DNA from: Stephanodiscus triporus
Taxonomy: Eukaryota > Bacillariophyta > Thalassiosirophyceae > Thalassiosirales > Thalassiosiraceae
Direction of reading: 5' to 3'
Assembly (NCBI GenBank): GCA_036939755.1
Contig: JALLAZ010000382.1
Location: 1-16,212 of the forward strand
DNA: 16,212 bases
Shown here: positions 9,095-16,212 of the stretch, in pieces
How positions within the stretch are numbered: position 1 is the first letter of the stretch
Layout of the letters: every line of letters starts with the position of its first letter
The notes under the pieces: model-generated
Told to the model about the DNA's origin: nothing
What the model saw: only the letters and a program-made list of their open reading frames with translations
Database searches by the model: none
Translations under genes and position numbers: made by a program

Positions 9095-9342
9095 TGTCAA
9101 TTGCGATGTGGACCGTGCACTCTGTGTCCAGATAAGCCGGGATCTTGGCCTTTTTTTTTATTCGTTGCCCAAGGCAAGGGGGGCGGGGCGGGGCAGGCAG
9201 GGGGCGGGAGCATCTGTGTCTGGTTAAAAAAGGGGGGGCCGGATGGATCATAGGTGCTGGGGGGGAGCCCGCCAAATCCCCGAGTACTGTGAATCCTACG
9301 TACGTAGTTAGAAATTATTTCAATTCAAAGCACAACATAGTA
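9095..9342. promoter_or_regulatory. Divergent promoter between TM9SF and cupin-like genes
   Basis: A 248-bp start-to-start gap. It includes a T9 run (about 9151-9159) and a strongly G-rich tract (9178-9208). The stretch nearest the cupin start is AT-rich. No TATA box is certain. Confidence 0.45.
9178..9208 (+). promoter_or_regulatory. G-quadruplex-capable tract
   Basis: G-runs of 6, 4, 4, 5 and 3 (9178-9183, 9185-9188, 9190-9193, 9200-9204, 9206-9208), separated by 1-6 bases, fit the classical four-tract G4 pattern. It also contains two GGGGCGGGG-like GC-box units. The plus strand is the cupin coding strand and lies 135 bp before that start. Regulatory role is inferred. Confidence 0.6.
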
Positions 9343-10029
9343 ATGGTAGAGTGGAATGAAATGCACCAATTCGCGTCCATAGATCCTCTCGACGGACAAG
9401 TCGTCGGGACGGATGCGATATTCTCGTCGCCAAACGTCCTCCCGCCGCACGGCGAGAAGAAGGAGGGGACCCCCCCCCTCCCTGTGCCGCCGAAAGACGA
9501 CGGCATACCCGCGCCGTCCATCTACTACGATATCAGGGGCGAGATACACAACGTGATGGTGAACGGCCGGTACAGGATCAACATCCTCCACACGAGGGCG
9601 GGATGCCTGCGATCGGGGGACGTGCATCCGAACGAGCAGTGCGATTTCGTATTCACCGGCGAGGTGAGGGTGTGGACGCTCGAGGAGGACGGGTCCACGA
9701 TGGTCACCACATACGGGAAGCGCTCCTTCGTCAGCATCCCGAGGGGTGTGCCGCACGTCTTCGAATTCGTGGAGGATACCGTCATGGCCGAATGGTGGGA
9801 GCCGCAGGGATTTCGAGCGTGGTTCTATGGGCCGTACAGGGACATCGTGAATCGATCGATCGATGTGGAGGGGGACGTCAGCGACGGCGACGGAGAAGGC
9901 AAGGGGGAAAGGAAGGGGCTGGTGGTTTTGATCCCTCGCAATGATTGTATCCGAACGACAGTTACACTGGCGGTCGCCGTTGGCATTGTAGGGTTTGCAT
10001 TGGGGAGCGGGTTCGGGGGTAGACGCTAA
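9343..10029 (+). CDS. Cupin-fold protein with C-terminal membrane anchor, function unknown
   Basis: Single-exon gene for 228 aa. The middle (about residues 65-155) reads as one cupin beta-barrel. Motif 1 is RAGCLRSGDVHPNEQCDFVF, followed by TGEVRVWT. Motif 2 is GKRSFVSIPRGVPHVFEF, with a clear PxGxPHxF core. The likely metal ligands are His95, Gln99 or Glu98, and His138. This departs from the standard HxH...E set, so metal binding is uncertain. After the barrel comes WWEPQGF...GPYRDIV, then a Gly/Asp-rich linker. A hydrophobic C-terminal helix (about 206-223) ends in GGRR, suggesting a tail-anchored protein facing the cytosol. There is no signal peptide. The start is the first in-frame ATG (9343); the frame is open upstream but with no ATG, and a second ATG lies six codons in. 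Substrate is unknown; sugar or small-acid binding, as in many cupins, is only a possibility. Confidence 0.82.
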   Translation: MVEWNEMHQFASIDPLDGQVVGTDAIFSSPNVLPPHGEKKEGTPPLPVPPKDDGIPAPSIYYDIRGEIHNVMVNGRYRINILHTRAGCLRSGDVHPNEQCDFVFTGEVRVWTLEEDGSTMVTTYGKRSFVSIPRGVPHVFEFVEDTVMAEWWEPQGFRAWFYGPYRDIVNRSIDVEGDVSDGDGEGKGERKGLVVLIPRNDCIRTTVTLAVAVGIVGFALGSGFGGRR

Positions 10030-10890
10030 AAGCCTCCTCGCGTACATTCCGGTGGCGGGCGTCGTCGTCTGACGCGGACCATTCCGGCAGCGCTATCTCG
10101 ACGACGACTCCGTCGCCGTCGCCGACGACGGGGATTTCGCCGTCGTGGTCGTGAGGTGGAGGTCGTCCGCTCTGATCCCTCCGTTCGGAGGACGCCGACG
10201 ACGAGTACGACGACCACGGCGATGGCACTCCCCGCCGACGGACGAGGACGATCGTCCAACACGTCGACGACGACGACGACGACACAAGGAGGAAACCTGC
10301 ATGCCGGCCTCCCACGAATTTAGGATCAGTAGAAACCGTACGTAGAAATCCCGAAACCTTTTTCAACTGTTCCCAACACACACACTTTTCCAGACCCCTC
10401 TGATATTATTTTCACTCTTCGTTCGATAATTACGACTTGAAAATATTCCAACAGTTAGGGTGCCAGGCTGCCCTAACCCGTAGGGTTTGGGGGTTGGGGT
10501 AGTAATGGGAGCGAGGTAAAAATCTTGGCGAGGTTAACTTTAAGTGAAAATATCAGCGTGAAAAAGTGAAGAGTGGTTCTGCTCTGGTGATATTGTATGA
10601 ACAGATGTCCCCATTATATATTATGTGCTCGCGTCATGCTGAAAAAATAGTATCGTCGTTGCCTTCATCTCTAGACGAGCGTTCTCCTCAAAAGTAGATA
10701 AAACAATAAACCATACTAAGCTCTTCAATAATATCAAAATTACCAGTCATTTGAATCCGCAGCAACGCAGTTTCTGGCGTCTCTACGCTGCGCTAGATTC
10801 AATCCAGTGGTGCGATGGTGATAAGGGATGCGTTGGATGCCAATGTACTTCACGATCACGATGCAGCGTTATATGTGGTCAATACTTAGC
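10030..10890. other. Convergent spacer: CGN-rich patch then AT-rich DNA
   Basis: From 10030 to about 10300 the DNA is GC-rich with dense CGA/CGT repeats and looks compositionally like the neighbouring coding exons. All three plus frames and at least one minus frame are long and open, but give only Arg-, Ser- or Asp-rich low-complexity products with no recognisable domain. From about 10330 to 10890 it is AT-rich and has no coding signal apart from a small G-rich hairpin region. It probably contains both 3' UTRs. Confidence 0.45.
10454..10509 (+). repeat. Telomere-like inverted repeats and G-rich run
   Basis: GTTAGGG (10454-10460) pairs with CCCTAAC (10471-10477) around a 10-nt loop that itself contains GCC/GGC. 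Overlapping it, AACCC (10475-10479) pairs with GGGTT (10483-10487). G-runs of 3, 5, 4 and 3 follow up to 10509. It could be a structured 3' UTR element or a chance remnant of telomere-like sequence. Confidence 0.5.
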
Positions 10891-12002
10891 TCATTGACTC
10901 TTTTCGTGATTATCCCCGAAGAACATCGCCGCGTTTAGGATCGCCAACGTCAGCACCACCGACACGAGGACGTACCGGCGCCATCCGGCCCGGATCGTCA
11001 GAAAACTCCCTCGCACCCTCTCGGCCTCGGCCCGCTCCTCCTCCAACGCCGCGAGATCCGCCGCCTCCCTCGCCGCCAGTTGTCGTTTCTCCTCCTCCTC
11101 CTCCTCCCTTTTCCTCTTGCCGAAGGGCAACGCGAGTCCCATCGACGATCTCTCCCCCCGCTTCACGGGTCCAGTCGTCGTCGTCGTTTTCGGCCGGGCG
11201 GCGGCACCCTCCTTCCTCGCCTTCGCCCACTCCACCTCGCTGTACTTCTTCACCCATGCCGTCGCGTCCGTGAGGGCCTTCTTGCTCATGAAGTCGACCA
11301 CGAATGCCGGGACCCAGTCGAACATGCTCACCTGCACCGAGTAGTACAGTCGCGTCCGTTCGTCGGGATCGTCGGGGTGGGGCACGCAGTACCAGTACCC
11401 GCACGAGTCGTCGAAGTCGGACTCCTTGGTATAATCCAGGGTCCACGTCAGGGACTTGTGATGGTGTATGTGGAGGAAGTGCCGGACGAAGAACTCGAGC
11501 TTGAGCATCGGGAATCCCACCTTCATGCGCGTGTATATCTCCTTCTCGAGGAAGTTATTCGCCTTGGTCGGCTTGTGCTCTACCACCCTGTAATTCTTGG
11601 ACTCGACAGTCTTGGGGACCATGTTGGCGTAGTTGTCGTAGTCGAGGATGCGGCCCCACACGACGTCCGTGGGGGCGTCGACGTCCTGGACGACGAGGCC
11701 GCGCCCGCTGTCGCCGGACATGACCTGGGTCTGTGCGCGTCGACGAGTGACATGCCCTAGAATGAGAACAACCACCGAAGATAAAATCAAGAATGCACAA
11801 CTAACACCTACTTACTTACCTGATACGGTTTGCCCGACTTGAGTATGCTCTTCGCCTTGCCGTCGAGTTTGACGTTGGGATCGCCTGGTTTGAACGGTTC
11901 CACCTTGCCCGCGTGCGAATGGGGCTTGTTGAAATTGGACGCATCCGAGCCTGTGATGATGGCGACGACGAGGACGCCGAAAAGGTTGAGTCGGCCGGTC
12001 AT
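10891..12002 (-). CDS. START/SRPBCC-like (polyketide cyclase/COQ10-type) protein with signal peptide and C-terminal TM
   Basis: Two exons (12002-11820, 11730-10891) separated by an 89-bp intron with donor CAG|GTAAGT, giving 340 aa. Residues 1-22 look like a signal peptide (LFGVLVVAIITG). Residues about 65-230 are a hydrophobic-ligand-binding SRPBCC fold: SGRGLVVQDVDAPTDVVWGR, DYDNYANMVPKT, WTLDYTKESDFDDSCGYWYC, RTRLYYSVQVSMFDWVP, ending in a long helix. Such domains bind lipids, sterols or quinones. A basic then Glu/Ala-rich helix (about 266-304) follows, and a single hydrophobic helix (about 314-333) ends the protein. Taken at face value, the START domain would lie in the lumen or outside, held by the C-terminal helix. 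The acceptor CACAG|ACC was chosen because it keeps frame; CCCAG|GTC, two codons later, also works and would drop two residues. The kinase gene diverges 309 bp away. Ligand unknown. Confidence 0.87.
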
Positions 12003-12311
12003 GATGGCGTGATTTTCAACGACAACTGAGTTTGGTGTATCGTACCATGGATGGGACGTCGGAGCGTGGTCGGAGGTCGGAGAGAGCCTCCTCCATCCCG
12101 CGCGATGACGACGATGGGAGACTACTTGAAGTGCACTGCCGGTGTGCTCGCCTGGCCGTGGGTCGTCGGGAAGTTTGGGGAGGGAAACGTACGTTTTTAG
12201 TGTATCGTATCGTACTACTCCTAGAGAATGGTCCTCTGGTATGGTATGTACTCACGCGAATCAGTGACAACTTCAACTGACAACCCAGTCTACTCTCCAC
12301 AGAACGAATCC
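12003..12311. promoter_or_regulatory. Divergent promoter between START-like and kinase genes
   Basis: A 309-bp start-to-start gap, mixed composition, with no strong repeat or evident TATA box. One in-frame ATG (12228) upstream of the chosen kinase start lies here. Shared control is inferred from spacing. Confidence 0.45.
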
Positions 12312-13862
12312 ATGAGGCTATTCATCTCGGCGGCCTTCATGGCAATAATTGCCTCCGCCGCCACTACTCGCGGACTTAGCCTCGCCAATCAACTTTCGCG
12401 ATACCGATGTGGCGTCGGCCTCCGCCGAAGATGGCCGTCGTCGTCGTCGTCGTCGTCGTCGTCGGATGCGGCGGCGCGCCATAATAATTCGCGACGACGC
12501 GCCGGGGTAGCGACGACCTCGGCCTTCCCCCGCCGGGCGGCGGCGTCTTTCGCATGCTTCGTCGCGCCGGACGGTGCCACCACGGAGCTGTCGCCGACCG
12601 CCGCGATGTCGACGACGTCCTCTCATTCGAGGGTCGACGGCGACGACGGCGACGACGACGGCGAAGAAGCGACGATAGAGAAAACGGCGCGCGAATCCCT
12701 CTCCATCGTCGGATCCCTCCCCGCCCCGTCCTCCTTCGGCGGGATACCCTACCTCGACACCTCCGCCCTCGATTGCGATGGATCCCATCGCGTGGTTTTC
12801 GTCCTCGGCGGACCGGGCGCGGGCAAGGGCACGCAGTCGGGGCGGATCGTGGACACGTACAAGTGCGTGCACCTGTCCGTGGGAGAGCTGTTGCGCTCGG
12901 GCGCCGAGAGGGAGGATTGTCCCCACGCCGAGACGATCAGGAGGACGCTGGTCGCTGGGAACATCGTGCCGGTCGAATTGTCGTTGGGACTCCTTCGCGA
13001 GGCCATGGACGAGGCGGCCGCCGTCGTCGTCGGCGGGGACGGGGACGGGGACGACGACGAGCGATACGGATCGCGGATATTCCTCGTGGACGGCTTCCCC
13101 CGCAATTACGAAAACTTGCGGGGGTGGACGGAGTGCATGCCAGGACACGCGTCCGTGCTCGGGGCGCTGGTGTACGATTGTCCCATGGAGGAATTGGAGC
13201 GCCGGATCCTCGGGAGGGCCGAGACGTCCGGACGGTCGGACGACAACCTCGAGAGCGCGAGGAGGCGATTCGACACGTTCCGGAGGCAGACGATGCCGGT
13301 GGTCAGGGCGTTGGAACGGGCGCAGGAGATGCTGGCCGAGGCGGACGGCGATGATGGTAATTCGGAGGAGGGGGGGGGGGGAGGATTCTCCCTCGTGGTC
13401 GACGGAGATATTAGCGTCAGCACACCGTCGGTCGGGCGTATCATGGGCGGCGGCGGTATTCGGCTGGACGTCGTGAAGATCAATGCCGCGGGGAGCGTGG
13501 ATGAAGTGTGGAAGGCCACGAAGGCCGCGATGGACTCATTTGTCAAGAACGACGTCCTGACGGCGAATAGCAATTTGTTGAGTGCAATCGAGGAGGGGGA
13601 TATCGCTAGGGTAACGGCCCTGTCCGACGATGATGAATTGTTGGAAGGGATGGAACCGATGTACGACGGGCCATCTTCGCCGACCGCATTGGCGCCATCG
13701 TCTTCCTCATTGATATCGAATGGACGGGTGAATATCATCGATGGGATCAAGGCGATAGTTTCGTACGATAGGAAGATGAAAGGAGGCATGAAGGTACGCG
13801 AAACGAGGGTGTGGAAGCATGGACCAAGGGGATGGAAGTGCGTTGGAGTTACAAGAGTATGA
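12312..13862 (+). CDS. UMP/CMP kinase fused to a CaMKII-association-domain/NTF2-like C-terminal domain
   Basis: Single-exon gene for 516 aa. Residues 1-16 are a hydrophobic leader (MRLFISAAFMAIIASA), then an Arg/Ser-rich stretch with Ser9 and an acidic linker to about 130. This suggests organelle or secretory targeting before the enzyme. The NMP kinase transfers phosphate from ATP to UMP or CMP. Visible motifs: P-loop GGPGAGKGT (166-174), NMP-binding HLSVGELLRSGAE (from 187), the Walker B-like FLVDGFPRN (257-265), short LID RAETSGRSDDN (302-312) and FDTFRRQTMPV. GRSDDN is a mark of the UMP/CMP rather than adenylate subgroup. Asp/Gly-rich inserts interrupt the core at about 240-250 and 344-388 before VVKINAAGSVDEVW. 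Residues about 411-516 match the CaMKII association / SnoaL fold in order: NLLSAIEEGDIARVTALSDD, EGMEP, RVNIIDG and RETRVWKHGPRGWKCV. The start at 12312 was preferred over an in-frame ATG 28 codons upstream because the leader begins there. Confidence 0.93.
   Translation: MRLFISAAFMAIIASAATTRGLSLANQLSRYRCGVGLRRRWPSSSSSSSSSDAAARHNNSRRRAGVATTSAFPRRAAASFACFVAPDGATTELSPTAAMSTTSSHSRVDGDDGDDDGEEATIEKTARESLSIVGSLPAPSSFGGIPYLDTSALDCDGSHRVVFVLGGPGAGKGTQSGRIVDTYKCVHLSVGELLRSGAEREDCPHAETIRRTLVAGNIVPVELSLGLLREAMDEAAAVVVGGDGDGDDDERYGSRIFLVDGFPRNYENLRGWTECMPGHASVLGALVYDCPMEELERRILGRAETSGRSDDNLESARRRFDTFRRQTMPVVRALERAQEMLAEADGDDGNSEEGGGGGFSLVVDGDISVSTPSVGRIMGGGGIRLDVVKINAAGSVDEVWKATKAAMDSFVKNDVLTANSNLLSAIEEGDIARVTALSDDDELLEGMEPMYDGPSSPTALAPSSSSLISNGRVNIIDGIKAIVSYDRKMKGGMKVRETRVWKHGPRGWKCVGVTRV
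12438..12464 (+). repeat. (TCG)9 coding microsatellite
   Basis: Nine TCG codons in a row encode Ser9 in the targeting/linker region of the kinase. It belongs to the same CGN repeat class as the poly-Ser and poly-Asp tracts in the transporter. Confidence 0.9.
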
Positions 13863-14556
13863 TGCAACGAATCATTATAAAAGACCATACCCTTTTTGAA
13901 CATTGACGTGCTGTGTATAGTACCATACTCTGTCGAGTTTCGTCCCTACCGCGTCCTGCTCATGCCCTTGGTCAACCACTTCAGAAATAGTTTACTACTC
14001 CGAAGCACCACCCTCAATTGCGACTGAATAGAGCGTTCATTTCCTCGTGCACCCTGGGTCATGATGGTTTGCTGACATCCGCGTGACGCTATGGTACCAC
14101 GGCCTCTGGGTCTCTCCTTCGTGTTTCCCGCCAATTGATCTGGACCCCCCCAGGGCACGTAGGCCTGGGACTACCACTACATGCCAGGCTCTATGCGCCG
14201 TAGAACCTTGTACTAACCAGGTGGGGGGGGGCAGATCAATTTTGAACTAAATCACCCACCATTGAATCTACACGTGGCCAGAGAAGGCACGACGCAAATG
14301 AGAGGCCCAGAGGCTGTGATGGTACCTACCATATTGGCCGGGGTTTAAGAACCAACTAATGTTTTAAGATGCGACAGCTAAATTGATAGGAGGCCCTTTT
14401 CCCCTGTACGTACTTTTTTTTCAAGGTGTACTGAGTCAATGTAGAAATAAAACTCTCGGAAAATTTCTATTTGGTGGACTTAAAATATGGCGCACGACAT
14501 CTACTCCTCCCACAACTCTTACCACCAAGCCAACTCATGTTCATCCATGCCTCGCA
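13863..14556. other. Spacer between kinase gene and transposase remnant
   Basis: It starts with the kinase 3' UTR. The rest has mixed composition and a G9 run near 14222-14230. Short reading frames exist (for example a 70-codon minus frame, 13946-14158), but none carries a domain I recognise. Part of it may be the left flank of the transposon, though no terminal inverted repeat could be identified. Confidence 0.4.
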
Positions 14557-15300
14557 TCGTCTGCACGTTGCAAGCTTGCCCTTCTTGCATTGGCGAAGCG
14601 TATCATAGAGGAGGAGGGGGTGACTCTGCATAGGGCTGCCGAATGACATAAGGTATGCCAAGAGCTGCCGATGATGATCCCATCCTGGCCATATTAAAAA
14701 ACAAGTGGAAGGCAAATCACCCCAGACCGATCGGGCAGCTAAAGCCGCTCAAAGGTGCCCTGCTTCAGTACATCTTCGAGCAGCGCGAGCAGGGCATGGC
14801 TGCCCAGACATTTGATCTGGTTTTCAAGGCGTTGACCCTCTCTGCCGAGTTCCGTGACAAGCACTTCGTTGCTTGGTACAGTGCTGTGAAGCGATTCATG
14901 CATACCCATTTGTGTGTTTATTGAATGGACACACACAAAAAACAGCGCAGGCCCAAGGACATTGCGGCGGAGGCAACGGAGTACATGAATCTTATCCGCC
15001 CACTCCTCGTCGGCCTGCATTGCGACAATCGATTTGTCCTCAACATGGACCAAACGCCAAGCTACTTCTCCATCGCGAAAGAGGATGCTTGAAGTGGTTG
15101 GTGTGAAAATCCACATTCGTACGTCAACCAACAACACAAAGCGTGCAACAGTGGCGGTGACAATTGCTGGTGATGGAACGGTCCTCCCGGCGATGATCAT
15201 TTTTAAGATGAAGCCGAACACACTCCCACGTAATGGGAAGGGAGGGACAAAACGACACTGCCTGGGCGCGGACGATTATGACAATGGACCAGGTTTCCCA
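14557..15300 (+). pseudogene. Decayed pogo/Tigger-like DDE transposase (Tc1/mariner superfamily)
   Basis: Pieces of one transposase occur in order over several frames. A helix-turn-helix start (RCKLALLALAKRII, GVTLHRAAE) ends at TGA 14644-14646. After a frame change, the middle (from 14655) reads DDDPILAILKNK, YIFEQREQGMAAQTFDL and HFVAWYSAVKRFMHTH, up to TGA 14922-14924. In the same frame follow QRRPKDIAAEATEYMNLIRP and FVLNMDQTPSYFS, with the first catalytic Asp in MDQTP. A one-base shift near 15080-15084 moves to the frame with HIRTSTNNTKRATVAVTIAG and LPAMIIFKMKP. Past about 15240 the match fades, and I cannot find the second Asp (DN) or third acidic residue, so the 3' part is lost or diverged. 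With at least two stops and two frame breaks it is not functional. No terminal inverted repeats or target duplication were identified. Confidence 0.82.
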
Positions 15301-16212
15301 AAAGAGGATGATGACAATGGTGACTGTCATCCTCCTTCTATCCTTGTATTCATTGTTGTTGTCTTCGAATATGATGTGGCGGGCATGGGCCGTTGACGAT
15401 GTTGTCATCTTCCCACGTCAACGTTGCCCAAAGAAAAATGGTCCTTGAAGCGTCAGTGCGTTGTTGATCGACAGACAACATCATAGTGAATCGTCCTCCT
15501 CCCCAATGATATGATTTTTTCCTCATCCCCATGACATCGATGCTCCCGCTACCATATCCCCTATCTATGTGTATCCTATTTGATTGTAACATTGTTGTTT
15601 TTCCTTGTTCGCTGCCCCAGCTACTTATCCTCTGCTGGCGCCACAAAAACGCCCCCCGCCCGACCACACCTCCGTCTTTCTTAACGCTGCTTGCTCTCAT
15701 TGCACCCCTCTTGTTCTTTGGTGCAGTTGTCTGTATCTTTAGTCCTCCCCTGCTGGTTCTTGTCGAGTCTCCTCTCATCATGCCGCCTGCTCCCATCCGC
15801 CTGCGCCGCCACCTGCTCTTGTTGCACCACCCCCTCTCATTGTCCTGCCCATATTTTGAGTCGAGCATCTTATTTGCCCTTAACATAACATATAAAAGGT
15901 AAAGTGGACCAGCAAATATTAAATATCATCGTCAGAAGCGGGGACATCATCTGCCCTGATGACAGCCAGTGCCGTCGTCGTCGAGGCCGTGCTTATGGCA
16001 GTTGTGTTGGCAGAAGCGGGCAGTCGCGAGGGGCGGCTTTGTCCCACTTTTGGAATGGAGACCAGAGGAGGGGGGGTCATAGCCATATCGCAGTGTTATA
16101 CTGCACGAGGAAGGCGAAGGCTGCAACAATGACAAAATAATAATATTCAGGTCTCAGGGTTCTTTCTCCCGCCCATATCGCAGAACGGCCTGTTCTCCAT
16201 TTCGAGCGCGCC
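15301..16212. other. Unrecognised pyrimidine-rich tail of the window
   Basis: Plus-strand C/T-rich DNA with several loosely open frames, including a 178-codon minus frame (15350-15886) and a 57-codon plus frame (15959-16132). Neither shows a domain I recognise. An 11-bp direct repeat (CCATATCGCAG) occurs at about 16083 and 16173. It may be more of the decayed transposon or its insertion neighbourhood. Confidence 0.4.

Noticed and set aside
9145..9342. 66-codon upstream extension of the cupin-like protein
   Set aside because: The frame is open but starts with TTG and has no ATG; it crosses the G-rich promoter tract.
9962..10381. Minus-strand open frame of 139 codons between the convergent genes
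   Set aside because: Ser/Asp/Arg low complexity, overlaps the cupin 3' end, no domain; kept only as a note on the CGN patch.
11080..11760. Plus-strand open frame of 226 codons
   Set aside because: Antisense to the START-like gene and crosses its intron boundary; no recognisable domain.
11740..11790. Hydrophobic reading of the START-like gene's intron (alternative N terminus)
   Set aside because: It would need a TTG start; the GTAAGT donor and the conserved upstream signal-peptide exon fit better.
12228..12311. 28-codon upstream extension of the kinase
   Set aside because: In frame with an ATG, but it would bury the hydrophobic leader that begins at the next ATG; transcript starts would decide.
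12510..12545. TTSAFP sequence resembling the diatom plastid ASAFAP cleavage motif in the kinase
   Set aside because: It lies about 70 residues in and is not directly behind the hydrophobic leader, so it cannot be taken as a transit cleavage site from sequence alone.
12318..13148. Minus-strand open frame of 276 codons
   Set aside because: Antisense to the kinase; Arg-rich repeat product caused by CGN codons.
15350..15886. Minus-strand open frame of 178 codons with an ATG
   Set aside because: Composition follows the purine-rich strand, no domain or membrane pattern, and it overlaps transposon-derived DNA; too weak to call a gene.
1..16212. tRNA, rRNA, CRISPR array, phage or bacterial operon
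   Set aside because: No tRNA T-loop pattern, no rRNA-like stretch, no regularly spaced repeats, and clear spliceosomal introns throughout.

Overview
The window is nuclear DNA of a microbial eukaryote, most likely a stramenopile alga such as a centric diatom. This is an inference from gene style: compact genes, introns of about 40-175 bp, GC-rich coding blocks full of CGN trinucleotide repeats (poly-Ser, poly-Asp), and diatom-like versions of several families. No rRNA, tRNA, CRISPR array or bacterial operon signal was seen.

Six protein genes are arranged strictly as three back-to-back (divergent) pairs. Pair 1 is a cationic amino acid transporter of the CAT/SLC7 type (minus, 229-2746, six exons) and an oligopeptidase B-type serine peptidase (plus, 3039-6399, seven exons). 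Pair 2 is a TM9SF/nonaspanin (EMP70) endomembrane protein (minus, 6920-9094, intronless) and a membrane-anchored cupin-like protein (plus, 9343-10029). Pair 3 is a secretory-type START/SRPBCC lipid-binding-like protein with a C-terminal membrane anchor (minus, 10891-12002, two exons) and a UMP/CMP kinase fused to a CaMKII-association-domain/NTF2-like tail (plus, 12312-13862). Each pair shares a start-to-start gap of only about 250-310 bp, so shared promoters are likely. The convergent ends are separated by 520 and 861 bp. The genes do not form one pathway; transport, proteolysis, membrane trafficking and nucleotide metabolism are all represented.

From 13863 to the end there is no intact gene. 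The clearest content is a decayed pogo/Tigger-like DDE transposase (about 14557-15300, plus) with in-frame stops and frame breaks, several of which look like CpG C-to-T changes. The last 900 bp is unrecognised, pyrimidine-rich DNA.

The most interesting points are the kinase-NTF2-like fusion; two odd splice sites in the oligopeptidase gene (a GC-AG intron, and one junction with no canonical in-frame solution); a 29-bp tandem duplication inside that gene's last intron; GC and repeat content that peaks over the first divergent promoter and falls toward both gene ends; and G-rich, G4-capable tracts in a divergent promoter and a convergent spacer. All splice models are manual, based on reading frame and family alignment from memory; no transcript data were available.
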